Notes under the pieces: generated by a model | What the model saw: only the letters and a program-made list of their open reading frames with translations | Database searches by the model: none | What the model was told of the DNA's origin: nothing | Made by a program: the position numbers and the translations under genes | Origin: Massilia sp. PDC64 | GTDB lineage: Bacteria; Pseudomonadota; Gammaproteobacteria; Burkholderiales; Burkholderiaceae_D | NCBI RefSeq assembly: GCF_900101265.1 | Contig: NZ_FMZS01000004.1 | Span: forward strand, 186,001-250,000 | Length of the DNA: 64,000 nucleotides | Reading direction: 5' to 3' | In this document: piece by piece, positions 56,500-64,000 of the stretch | How positions within the stretch are numbered: position 1 is the stretch's first letter | Layout: the number at the start of each line of letters is the position of its first letter

Positions 56500-58032
56500 C
56501 TAGCCCGGCGGCATGCCGTACTGGCGGATGTGGTGGAGCATCTCGCGGTTCGCAGGCAGCTGCGGCAGCATGCGGGCGGTGAGCCGCGCGGCCTCGCGGA
56601 AATAGTGGTCGGCCCGTTCGGGCAGGTCCGACGCGCGCGCCGTCAGCTCGGGCCGGAAGCCCATCCCGTACAGGATATATTGCCAGCTCGCGGACGGGAA
56701 AATCTCTTCGATGCGTGGGAAGTCGCGCCGCGACGGCGTGCGCGTGCGCCACAGGGCGAGTAGTTCGCGCAGGCGCGGCGACTGCGTGTGCGGCGCGCGG
56801 TGATCGAGCCAGTAGCCGGTATCCGTGCGCTTCGACAGCACGTAGTGGAGCTTCAGGAAGTCGATGATGCGCTCCCACCGGTACGTAAAGGCCTCGTTGA
56901 AGCGCGCGGAGATCGTGTCCATCTGCGCGCGCGTGGCGGGCAGGTCGTCCGCCAGCCACGCCGCGGACAGTTCCACGAGCGCGAGCGCGGACGCTTCCAG
57001 CGGCTCGATGAAGCCGGCGGACAGGCCGATCGCGACGACGTTGCGCTCCCAGAAGCGCGCGCGGTAGCCGGGGTCGAAGGCAATCCTGCGCGGGGCGGGG
57101 ATGTCGCCTTCGATGCCGGTCGATGCCAGGTAAGCGCGCAGCGTCCGCTCCGCCGCGTCGTCCTCGGCGTGGGCGCTGGAATAGACGTAGCCGACGCCGC
57201 GCCGCGTGGGCAGGCCGATGTCCCAGATCCAGCCGTGCGGCTGCGCTGTGGACGTCGTCTGCGACGCGATGGGCGTATCGGGCGCGGGGTAGGGCACCTG
57301 CACGGCGAGGGCGCGGTCGTTGAACAGCACGTCGCGCTGCGACACGAGGGGCACGCCGTAGTGGCGCCCCAGCAGCAGCGACGCCATGCCCGTGCAATCG
57401 ATGAACAAGTCGCCTTCGACCAGGCCCGCCTCGCGCGTGCGCAAGGCCGCGATGTCGCCGTCCTCCGTGGACAGGATGTCGACGACGTGGGCCAGCACGT
57501 GACGCACGCGCAGCTTGTCGGTGCAGTGCTTCTGCAGGAAGACGCCGAACTTGCCCGCATCCAGGTGGTAGCCGTAGTTGGCGACGCCGGCGAATTCCGG
57601 CGTCTGCGGCTGCTTCGGCGCGCGGCCTTGCAGGCACAGGTGCGGCTGGTAGCTGACCAGGTCCGCGAACGGCACGTCACGGTGTGCCCGTTGCCACGCC
57701 GCGACGAGGTTCGCCTCGCCGTAGCCCTGGGGCAGGGAAAAGGGGTGGAAATAGATGTCGCTGTCGCTGCCGTCGACCCAGCGGTCGAAGCGCGAGCCCT
57801 GCTTGAACGCGGCGTCGCATTCACGGAAGAACGCGGTTTCGGAGACGCCGATGCGCTGCAGGGTCTCGCGCATGGACGGCCACGTGCCTTCGCCGACGCC
57901 GATGGGCGGCACGCCCGGCGATTCGACGAGAGTGACGGCCAGGCGCGGGTGCTCCGCCGCGAGAACGGCGGCCGCGAGCCAGCCGGCGGAGCCGCCGCCG
58001 ACCACCACGACGTGTTCGATGGGTTTACTCAT
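56500..58032 (-). CDS. Flavin-dependent tryptophan-type halogenase 2 (divergent motif)
   Basis: A 510-residue paralogue of the halogenase at 53201. The FAD loop is VVGGGSAGWLAA (about residues 10-21), the probable catalytic lysine is Lys77 in CDAAFKQGSRF, and the Glu region is GFIEPLEASALALV. The usual GWxWxIP is changed to GWIWDIGLP, so the flavin tunnel or regulation may differ. Low identity to halogenase 1 suggests an old duplication or separate substrates. AGGAAG precedes the ATG at 58032. It follows the TonB receptor gene after 136 bp. Confidence 0.85.
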   Translation of the reverse strand: MSKPIEHVVVVGGGSAGWLAAAVLAAEHPRLAVTLVESPGVPPIGVGEGTWPSMRETLQRIGVSETAFFRECDAAFKQGSRFDRWVDGSDSDIYFHPFSLPQGYGEANLVAAWQRAHRDVPFADLVSYQPHLCLQGRAPKQPQTPEFAGVANYGYHLDAGKFGVFLQKHCTDKLRVRHVLAHVVDILSTEDGDIAALRTREAGLVEGDLFIDCTGMASLLLGRHYGVPLVSQRDVLFNDRALAVQVPYPAPDTPIASQTTSTAQPHGWIWDIGLPTRRGVGYVYSSAHAEDDAAERTLRAYLASTGIEGDIPAPRRIAFDPGYRARFWERNVVAIGLSAGFIEPLEASALALVELSAAWLADDLPATRAQMDTISARFNEAFTYRWERIIDFLKLHYVLSKRTDTGYWLDHRAPHTQSPRLRELLALWRTRTPSRRDFPRIEEIFPSASWQYILYGMGFRPELTARASDLPERADHYFREAARLTARMLPQLPANREMLHHIRQYGMPPG

Positions 58033-58168
58033 CACAGCTTCCTTTTTCCGGTGGGCCGCATGAGTCTACCTGAAAATGCTGGCTTTAGAACAACTTTTTA
58101 ACTGCTGAAACCGATTACGGCAGGCTGCACGTCCGCCGCAGGGCGAACCCCGCGGCGGCGGCTCGCCG

Positions 58169-61141
58169 TCAGAACTTGTAGCGCGCACCCAGCATATAAC
58201 GCGGTCCGGTCTGCGTCACGTACAGGGCCTGTTGCGTGGTGCGGCCATGGACGCGGCTCGTCTCGTTCGTCAGGTTGATGGCTTCGAACTGCACGACCAG
58301 TTTCGGCGTGACGTTGTAGCCGACCGACAGGTCGAGCTGGCCGTAAGGCTCCACGTAGTTCGGGTTCGGACCCGCGCCGTCGAACGTCGACGACAGGAAC
58401 TCGCCGCGCCAGTTGTACGCCGCACGCACGTTCCACTTGTCGTTCTCGTAGATGCCGACGAGGTTCGCGGAGTTCGACAGGCCCACCAGCGCGAACTGCT
58501 CGCCCGTGCTGCCGTTATCGTACCGCAGTCCGGAGTGCACGTACGTGTAGTTCGCCGAGATGCCGAAGCCGGTGGTGCCGAACATGTGCTGGAGGTTGAA
58601 TTCCAGGCCGTTCAGGCTCGCCTTCTTCTGGTTCGAGAACGTCGTGATCTGGAAGTGCGCCACCGGATCGCCCGGCTGGCCGACGATGGTGCCGGTCGGG
58701 TTGCCGCTGCTGTCCTTGCCCGTCACCGTCACGCCCGGCGCCGTCGGGTGGTGCGTGAAGATGTAGTTGCGGATGCAGGCCGGGTCCGTACCGCAGCCGG
58801 AGGCCGACGCCTCGTTCCACAGCGCGCCGCCCACCGGGGTGTGCAGGTTGAACGGCGTGGCGTCGATCTTCGACTGGCCGGCGTAGTTCTCCAGGTCCTT
58901 ATAGAACGCGTTGACGGAGAAGAAGCTGTCCTTCCCGTAGTACCACTCCCACGACAGGTCGAAGTTCTTCGACTTCACGGGTTTCAGCGCCGGATTGCCC
59001 TGCGAGCCCGTGCCGCCGTCGACGCGCGCCAGCGTATTCAGGATCTGGCCGCCGGCGATCTGGTCGTAGCGCGGACGGCCGATGGTCTCGCCGTAGCTCG
59101 CGCGCACCTTCATGTCCTCGCGCAGGTCCATGTCCCAGTCGACCGACGGCAGCAGGTTGTGGTACTTGCCGGTCAGCGTGGTGAACGACGGGGCACCGAA
59201 CTGCACGGGGAACTCGTTCGCGGACACCATCGTGATCGACGTCGCCGTCGGCACGAGGGCGGTGGACACGACGTCCGTCTTCTCGTAACGCACGCCGATC
59301 GCGGTGTGCATCGGCAGCGCGGTATCCCAGTCGGTGTTGAACTGCAGGTACAGGCTCTTCGATTTCTCGCCCGTGCGCTGGTCCGTGTCGTACGTGTTCT
59401 TCGGCAGGTACAGGTCGGGCAGGCCGGACGCCTTCGCCACCACGTCGCGCACCTGGGCGAAGTTGAAGGTGTAGAAGGTGTTGAACAGGTTCGGGTTCTG
59501 GCTGCCCGCGAGCTGGTCGAAGTACTGGCGGATCGTGTCGGCGTGCCACAGGCTGCTCGGGTAGTCGGACGGCTTCGTCGCGCCGGTCCACGAATCGCGC
59601 TGCTGCGTGGAGAACGCGGAGCGGTTCTTGACCTCGATCGTGCCGATGCCGAAGTTCAGGTTCGACGCTTCCAGCATGCGCAGGCGGCCCTTGAGCTGGA
59701 ACTGGTCGACTTCGCCCTTCATGTAGCCGTTCTGGAAGACGGAGCCCGTGACCTGCTGCGGCGCACCCGTGAAGTTGGCGCCCTTGATCGACAGGACGGG
59801 GAATTCCTGGGAGAAGTCGGCCGTCGTGTCGCCGCGCGAGAAGCTCGCGGTACCCAGCGTATTGCTCGAGCCGAACGGGCTGTCCGCCTTCGACTCCGCC
59901 GTCGAACGGTGCGCGTCGAATTCCAGCTTCAGGTCCTTCGTGGCGCGCCATTGGGCATTGAAACCGAGCGACTTGTTCTGGGTCTTGGTGGCGAAGTCGG
60001 CGCCGCCCATCGCGATGTCGCTGTTCCCGGCCGGGATGAATTCCGTGTAGACGAGCGGCGCGGCGATCGGGCCGTTCGTCCACGACGATGCCGACGCGCC
60101 GAAGTTGAACCAGGCGGAGACGTCGTTGCGCTTCGTCTGCAGCTTGTTTTCCGAGTACGTGTAGTCGAGGGTCGTCGTCAGTTCCTTGACCGGCTGCCAT
60201 TGCAGGGTCAGCTGGCCGTTGGTGCGCTGGCGCTTCACGCCCGTCATGCTGTAGTTCAGGTTCTGCGGCACCTGGTAGATGTCGCCGGGCTTCGGACGGT
60301 TCGTGATGTTTTCCGAGCCCGGCGTGCCCGGCTGCGGGATCGTGCCCCAGTTGTTCTCGTCGCCGCGGAACGGACCCTTCCAGCCGTTGCCGACGGAAGC
60401 CTGGTTGAAGCCCAGGTTGCGCTCCTGGTAGCTGGCCGACACGCCCAGGCCCCAGTGGCCATCCTTCGATGTCGTCGAATAGATGCCCGAGAATTCCGGC
60501 GTCGTCGAGGTGCTGGCCTTGACGTCGCCCGGCAGGTTGTTGTTCGACGTGTCGTGCACGGCCTTGATGCCGATGCTCGAATACGTGCCCAGTTTATCGA
60601 GCGGACGCGCCGTGATCACGTTGACGGTAGCGCCGATGCCGCCCGTGGGGGTTTCCGCGCGGCTGGTCTTGTAGACCTGCAGCTGCGAGATCGCTTCCGA
60701 CGCGAGGTTCGAGAAGTCGAACGAGCGGCCATTCAGGTCGCCCAGGTTCGACGTCGGCATCTGGCGGCCGTTCAGCAGCACCATGTTGAAGTCGGGACCC
60801 ACGCCGCGCACGGTGATCTTCTGACCTTCGCCGTTCACGCGGTCGATCGACACGCCCGAGATGCGCTGCAGCGACTCGGCCAGGTTGGTATCCGGGAATT
60901 TGCCGATGTCCTCGGCCACGATGCCGTCGACGATGCCGTCCGACTGGCGTTTCAGGTTCAGCGACGACGCCAGCGACTGGCGCAGGCCCGTGACGGTGAC
61001 CTGCTGGATCGACGTGGTCGGGATGTCGCCGCCGCGGTTGTCCTCGGCCGCGGTCGTCTGGGCGTAGGCCGGGATGAGGGCGGCGCAGGCGCTCGCGACG
61101 GCCAGGCTCATCAGTTTTTGGTTTGCCTTCGGGTAGTGCAT
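58169..61141 (-). CDS. TonB-dependent receptor (Xanthomonas/Caulobacter type)
   Basis: A 990-residue outer-membrane transporter. It has a signal peptide (about 1-27, ending AYAQ), a plug domain with IQQVTVTGLRQSLASSLNLK and EDIGKFPDTNLAESLQRISG, and a 22-strand barrel ending YMLGARYKF with the terminal aromatic. The subfamily is the one commonly tied to polysaccharide breakdown products. A LacI operator overlaps its promoter region, and the divergent GH16 endoglucanase has a sister operator, so the cargo is most likely a beta-glucan oligosaccharide. AAGGAGACCC precedes the ATG at 61141. Confidence 0.93.
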   Translation of the reverse strand: MHYPKANQKLMSLAVASACAALIPAYAQTTAAEDNRGGDIPTTSIQQVTVTGLRQSLASSLNLKRQSDGIVDGIVAEDIGKFPDTNLAESLQRISGVSIDRVNGEGQKITVRGVGPDFNMVLLNGRQMPTSNLGDLNGRSFDFSNLASEAISQLQVYKTSRAETPTGGIGATVNVITARPLDKLGTYSSIGIKAVHDTSNNNLPGDVKASTSTTPEFSGIYSTTSKDGHWGLGVSASYQERNLGFNQASVGNGWKGPFRGDENNWGTIPQPGTPGSENITNRPKPGDIYQVPQNLNYSMTGVKRQRTNGQLTLQWQPVKELTTTLDYTYSENKLQTKRNDVSAWFNFGASASSWTNGPIAAPLVYTEFIPAGNSDIAMGGADFATKTQNKSLGFNAQWRATKDLKLEFDAHRSTAESKADSPFGSSNTLGTASFSRGDTTADFSQEFPVLSIKGANFTGAPQQVTGSVFQNGYMKGEVDQFQLKGRLRMLEASNLNFGIGTIEVKNRSAFSTQQRDSWTGATKPSDYPSSLWHADTIRQYFDQLAGSQNPNLFNTFYTFNFAQVRDVVAKASGLPDLYLPKNTYDTDQRTGEKSKSLYLQFNTDWDTALPMHTAIGVRYEKTDVVSTALVPTATSITMVSANEFPVQFGAPSFTTLTGKYHNLLPSVDWDMDLREDMKVRASYGETIGRPRYDQIAGGQILNTLARVDGGTGSQGNPALKPVKSKNFDLSWEWYYGKDSFFSVNAFYKDLENYAGQSKIDATPFNLHTPVGGALWNEASASGCGTDPACIRNYIFTHHPTAPGVTVTGKDSSGNPTGTIVGQPGDPVAHFQITTFSNQKKASLNGLEFNLQHMFGTTGFGISANYTYVHSGLRYDNGSTGEQFALVGLSNSANLVGIYENDKWNVRAAYNWRGEFLSSTFDGAGPNPNYVEPYGQLDLSVGYNVTPKLVVQFEAINLTNETSRVHGRTTQQALYVTQTGPRYMLGARYKF

Positions 61142-61195
61142 TGGGTCTCCTTTGTTTTTATCTCTCTTCACCGCTTCAACATCGTTTCCAATCTC

Positions 61196-61250
61196 TGGAA
61201 ACGTTTCCATATGTTGGTCGAATCTTATGTTCAGAAAAAACAATTGTCAA
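61196..61250 (-). promoter_or_regulatory. Promoter and LacI operator of the TonB-receptor operon
   Basis: On the minus strand, TTGACA (61250-61245) and TAAGAT (61227-61222), 17 bp apart, are followed after 12 bp by the perfect palindrome TGGAAACGTTTCCA (61209-61196). A second partial site, TTGGAAACGAT, reads on the same strand further downstream (about 61192-61182). This is the cleanest operator in the window. Confidence 0.82.
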
Positions 61251-61304
61251 CGGAATATTCAGTAGTGCGTGGCCGAAACGGCACACCGGAAAACGTGCGT
61301 CCGT

Positions 61305-61358
61305 TTGACACCGAAAAATTCGCGGTGCTATATTGGAAACTGTCTGGAACCGTTTCCA
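61305..61358 (+). promoter_or_regulatory. Promoter and LacI operator of the GH16 gene
   Basis: TTGACA (61305-61310) and TATATT (61329-61334), 18 bp apart, then TGGAACCGTTTCCA (61345-61358) ending 12 bp before the start codon. A half site, TTGGAAAC, overlaps the -10 end (about 61333-61340). Confidence 0.8.
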
Positions 61359-61370
61359 AGAGGAGCCCGC

Positions 61371-62183
61371 ATGTCCGCGTTCCGTGCCGCCGCCGTACTC
61401 GCCGTTTTCCTGTCCGTGGGGACCGCGGCCCACGCACAAACGGCCAACGCGCCGCTCACGCAGCCGCCTGGCTGGGTACTGGACTGGAACGACGAATTCG
61501 ACGGTCCCACGCTGGACCGCACGAAATGGGTGCCGGAGACGGGCGGCGACGGCTGGGGCAACCGGGAACTGGAGTTCTACACGGATCGCCCGGACAACGT
61601 GAGGGTCGACGGCGGCAACCTCGTCATCGAAGCGCGCAAAGAGGACTACGGCGGACGCCACTACACGTCCGCGCGCATCAAGACGGCAGGCAAGGTGGAA
61701 CGCACTTACGGGCGCTACGAGGCGCGCATCAGGATCCCGCGCGGGCAAGGCATCTGGCCAGCGTTCTGGCTGCTTGGCGCCGACGTCGGCAAGGTCGGCT
61801 GGCCCCGCTGCGGCGAGATCGACATCATGGAAAACATCGGCCGCGAGCCCGACCTCGTGCACGGCACCCTGCACGGTCCCGGCTACAGCGGCGACAAGGG
61901 CATCGGCAAGGCGCAGCGCCTCGAGAAGGGGACGTATGCGGACGACTACCACGTCTATGCGGTCGAATGGGAACCGCGCGAGATCCGCTGGTACCGCGAC
62001 GGCATCCTGTACCACACGGCGCGTCCGGACACCGTCACGGGCGACTGGGTGTTCGAGCATCCCTTCTTCGTGATCCTGAATCTCGCCGTCGGCGGCGCCT
62101 GGCCCGGCAATCCAGATGCGACGACGGCTTTCCCCCAGCAGATGCTGGTCGACTACGTGCGCGTCTACAAGCGCTCGCGTTGA
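61371..62183 (+). CDS. GH16 endo-beta-glucanase (laminarinase-like)
   Basis: A 270-residue exported enzyme with a signal peptide (about 1-23, ending AHAQ) and one GH16 jelly-roll domain. The catalytic signature is GEIDIMENIG with nucleophile Glu149, Asp151 and acid/base Glu154; the extra Met in ExDxxE is typical of beta-1,3-glucanases rather than lichenases. FDGPTLDRTKW at the start and WPAFWLLG before the active site also fit laminarinases. An AGGAG ribosome site lies 6 bp upstream. It supplies the oligomers presumably taken up by the divergent TonB receptor. Confidence 0.93.
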   Translation: MSAFRAAAVLAVFLSVGTAAHAQTANAPLTQPPGWVLDWNDEFDGPTLDRTKWVPETGGDGWGNRELEFYTDRPDNVRVDGGNLVIEARKEDYGGRHYTSARIKTAGKVERTYGRYEARIRIPRGQGIWPAFWLLGADVGKVGWPRCGEIDIMENIGREPDLVHGTLHGPGYSGDKGIGKAQRLEKGTYADDYHVYAVEWEPREIRWYRDGILYHTARPDTVTGDWVFEHPFFVILNLAVGGAWPGNPDATTAFPQQMLVDYVRVYKRSR

Positions 62184-62274
62184 CGATTCGTCATGACGAA
62201 GTTAGCGCTCTCATGGCATCATGTCGGGCTGGGGTGTCGCGCGGTGCGGCGCCGGGCGGGTCTGGAGGGAGCGC

Positions 62275-63420
62275 ATGAGGGTCGGGACGTGGTTGGCAGC
62301 AGGTGTGGCGGCGGTTCTGGTTGTGGGCTGCGCGCGCCCCCTGCGTCCCATGCAATCGCTGTCCGACCCGGAAATCCAGCGCGCGATGCGGCGCGAGCAG
62401 GTGCAGGGCCTCGCGTTCGCGACGGTCGAGAACGGCAAGGTCGCGCAAGTGAAGGTGTTCGGCATGCGCAACGCGGCCCTTGGCCAGCCGCTGACGCCGG
62501 ACACGATCATGGCGGGAGGCTCCCTCACCAAGGCGGCCTTCGCCTACATGCTGCTGCAACTGGCCGACGAGGGCCGGCTGGACCTCGATGCGCCCGTCAC
62601 GAAGCTGCTGCCGCATCCCTTGCCCACGTACCGGATGCGTCCCTACGACTTTTCCGATCTCGCGGGCGACGCGCGCTGGCAGACGCTCACCCCGCGCATC
62701 CTCCTCGCACACGGCGGCGGCCTTGCCGACCATCGCTGGCTGGAGCCAGGCGGCCGGCTGCGAATCCACACCGACCCCGGCGAGCGCTATGCGTATTCCA
62801 GCGAGGGGTATGCGATCCTGCAGCTGATCGTGGAGCAGGGCCTGGGCCTGGACGTGGCGCAGGAGATGCGCCGGCGCGTGTTCGACCGCTTCGACATGCG
62901 CCGCACGAGCATGCACTGGCGCCCGGAGTTCTCGGAAAACGCGGCGGACGGCTACGCCTTCGACGGCACCCTGCAGCCGCACGAGCGGCGCTACCGGGTG
63001 CGGGCGGCCGCCTCGATGGAGACGACGATCGCCGACCAGGCGAAGCTGTGGGCCGGCATCATGCGCGGCGACGGCCTGCGGCCCGATACGCGCGCCGCCT
63101 TCTCGACGGGTTGGCTGCCGATCGCGTCGCGCCACCGGTACCCCGCGTTCGACGGCGCCGAGACGGCGTGGCCGCAGAAGCTGGCGGCGGGCCTGGGCGT
63201 CGTCACGTTCGAGGACCGCACGGGGCCGGGCTGGTTCGACGGCGGCCACGACGACTCGACGGCGGACTTCGTGCTGTGCCTGGAGACGGGCCAGCGCTGC
63301 GTCGTGATGCTGGCGAACGACGTGCGGGCGGAGCGCCTGTTCCCGGAGCTGGGCCGGCAGGCGCTCGGTCCCGACGACATGCCGTGGAGCTGGGAATATG
63401 ACTGGCTGGATCAACCTTGA
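62275..63420 (+). CDS. Serine hydrolase lipoprotein (beta-lactamase/class C PBP-like)
   Basis: A 381-residue protein with a lipoprotein signal (MRVGTWLAAGVAAVLVVGC, lipidated Cys19). The serine-hydrolase motif SxxK is GGSLTKAAFAY (about residue 80). The Tyr motif is YAYSSEGYAIL rather than YxN, and a C-terminal GHDDST-like loop could play the KTG role. Such proteins can be esterases, D-amino-acid peptidases or inactive relatives; true beta-lactamase activity is unlikely. GGAGGGAGCGC precedes the ATG. It overlaps the next gene by 23 bp. Confidence 0.82.
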   Translation: MRVGTWLAAGVAAVLVVGCARPLRPMQSLSDPEIQRAMRREQVQGLAFATVENGKVAQVKVFGMRNAALGQPLTPDTIMAGGSLTKAAFAYMLLQLADEGRLDLDAPVTKLLPHPLPTYRMRPYDFSDLAGDARWQTLTPRILLAHGGGLADHRWLEPGGRLRIHTDPGERYAYSSEGYAILQLIVEQGLGLDVAQEMRRRVFDRFDMRRTSMHWRPEFSENAADGYAFDGTLQPHERRYRVRAAASMETTIADQAKLWAGIMRGDGLRPDTRAAFSTGWLPIASRHRYPAFDGAETAWPQKLAAGLGVVTFEDRTGPGWFDGGHDDSTADFVLCLETGQRCVVMLANDVRAERLFPELGRQALGPDDMPWSWEYDWLDQP

Positions 63421-63850
63421 CACCGGGGCCGGCGCCGGCATTCCGCTGGCCGCGACGCCGGATGCCCGCTTCGAGGACGCGTTCCGCCGCTGGCTCCTGG
63501 GCGCGCTCGGCGAGCCGGCCGGCAGCTGGCGCGCGGGCGTGCGCGCGCTATGCTTCAACGTGTATCCCGCGACGGACGCGGCGCACGCCGTGGAACTGAT
63601 CGGCGCGGCGGATTGCGACCCGGCGGCCGCCGACTGGGCGCTGGACGAAGTGTGGCTCCCGTCCCGTCCCAGCCTCGCGCTACCGGACTTTGTTCCCGAT
63701 GCCGACGACGGCGTCCTGCTCGTGCGGCGGCTGTTGCGCGCGGCGCTTGCCGACGGCTTCGCGGGCGCGCGCCTGAAACGCTATCCGCGCATCGCCGTGG
63801 GCCACGTGGACGGCGCGCTCGACGTGGTATGGGAGCGCATGCCGGTCTGA
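63398..63850 (+). CDS. Small unknown protein coupled to the serine hydrolase
   Basis: A 150-residue acidic soluble protein that I do not recognise. It contains FEDAFRRWLLGALGEPAGSW, ALCFNVYPATDAAHAVELIG and a final RYPRIAVGHVDGALDVVWER. There is no signal peptide. Its start lies inside the end of the lipoprotein gene (23-bp overlap, different frame), and the codon bias looks genuinely coding, so the pair is probably cotranscribed. Confidence 0.65.
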   Translation: MTGWINLDTGAGAGIPLAATPDARFEDAFRRWLLGALGEPAGSWRAGVRALCFNVYPATDAAHAVELIGAADCDPAAADWALDEVWLPSRPSLALPDFVPDADDGVLLVRRLLRAALADGFAGARLKRYPRIAVGHVDGALDVVWERMPV

Positions 63851-63910
63851 CCCGCCGTCTGCAAGGATCGCGGCCAGGCGTTACACTCGACGCTTTGACC
63901 GGAGCGCACG

Positions 63911-64000
63911 TTGTCCCATCCACCTTTGCCCACCGAGGTGCTCGACCGCCCGCGGCATGACGCCGCGATGCAACCCGACATGCCCACGTGGCTGATGCTG
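63911..64000 (+). CDS. Start of an unidentified gene (cut by the window)
   Basis: Thirty open codons from a TTG with GGAG 10 bp upstream, beginning (M)SHPPLPTEVLDRPRHDAA and running to the window edge. The reading is plausible for a real gene, but it is too short to name. Confidence 0.4.
   Translation, partial: MSHPPLPTEVLDRPRHDAAMQPDMPTWLML

Noticed and set aside
58232..62278. A 1348-codon + strand open frame over the TonB receptor and GH16 genes
   Set aside because: Composition typical of antisense reading; it crosses the promoters and the true start of GH16.

Overview
The window looks like a chromosomal segment of a GC-rich betaproteobacterium of the Oxalobacteraceae (Massilia/Telluria/Duganella type). 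This is inferred from gene content: a PEP-CTERM protein, a Xanthomonas/Caulobacter-type TonB receptor with SapC, JmjC-like and tryptophan-halogenase partners, a UgpC-type sugar ABC importer, several LacI repressors and multi-PAS GGDEF/EAL proteins. No rRNA, tRNA, CRISPR array, transposase or integrase was seen.

Layout. 1-4.75 kb: start of a TetR regulator, a diacylglycerol-kinase-type lipid kinase, a four-PAS GGDEF-EAL protein and a disordered small protein. 4.97-14.1 kb: a GntR/GalR-like LacI repressor and, 7 kb away, a GH94 phosphorylase/GPH symporter operon with a matching operator. Between them lies an AT-richer array (about 6.1-9.1 kb) of five small orphan genes, all on the + strand, separated by 103-105 bp repeats. 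The array starts just after a LacI-type promoter/operator that no longer has a gene to drive. 14.2-22.5 kb: a PAS-GGDEF-EAL protein with a degenerate GGDEF site, a histidine kinase, WrbA, a shortened KdpD with KdpE, and a PEP-CTERM protein. 22.5-29.8 kb: a JmjC-like oxygenase, DoxX, an MHS carboxylate symporter with a ModA-like binding protein, porin and LysR, then an EamA exporter and a second LysR.

29.9-41.5 kb is a beta-glucoside/beta-glucan utilisation region: an ABC importer (four genes), a LacI repressor, a GH1 beta-glucosidase, and a GH3 glucosidase coupled to glucokinase and a glucose MFS transporter. Near-identical TGGAAnCGTTTCCA palindromes sit in front of the ABC operon, GH1, GH3, the TonB receptor at 61.1 kb and the GH16 endoglucanase at 61.4 kb, mostly just downstream of clear TTGACA promoters. 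The likely pathway is: GH16 cuts the polymer outside, the TonB receptor imports oligomers, periplasmic GH3 and the ABC importer/cytoplasmic GH1 finish the job, and glucokinase traps glucose. The receptor is followed by two flavin-dependent halogenases, SapC, a JmjC-like protein and an acyltransferase, whose role in glycan use is unexplained.

41.5-51.8 kb holds a manganese (yybP-ykoY) riboswitch with mntP, and a two-partner secretion pair: a 2611-residue FHA/CdiA-like exoprotein without a visible toxin tip, and its FhaC-type transporter. The end of the window has a serine-hydrolase lipoprotein, a small unknown protein and the start of another gene.
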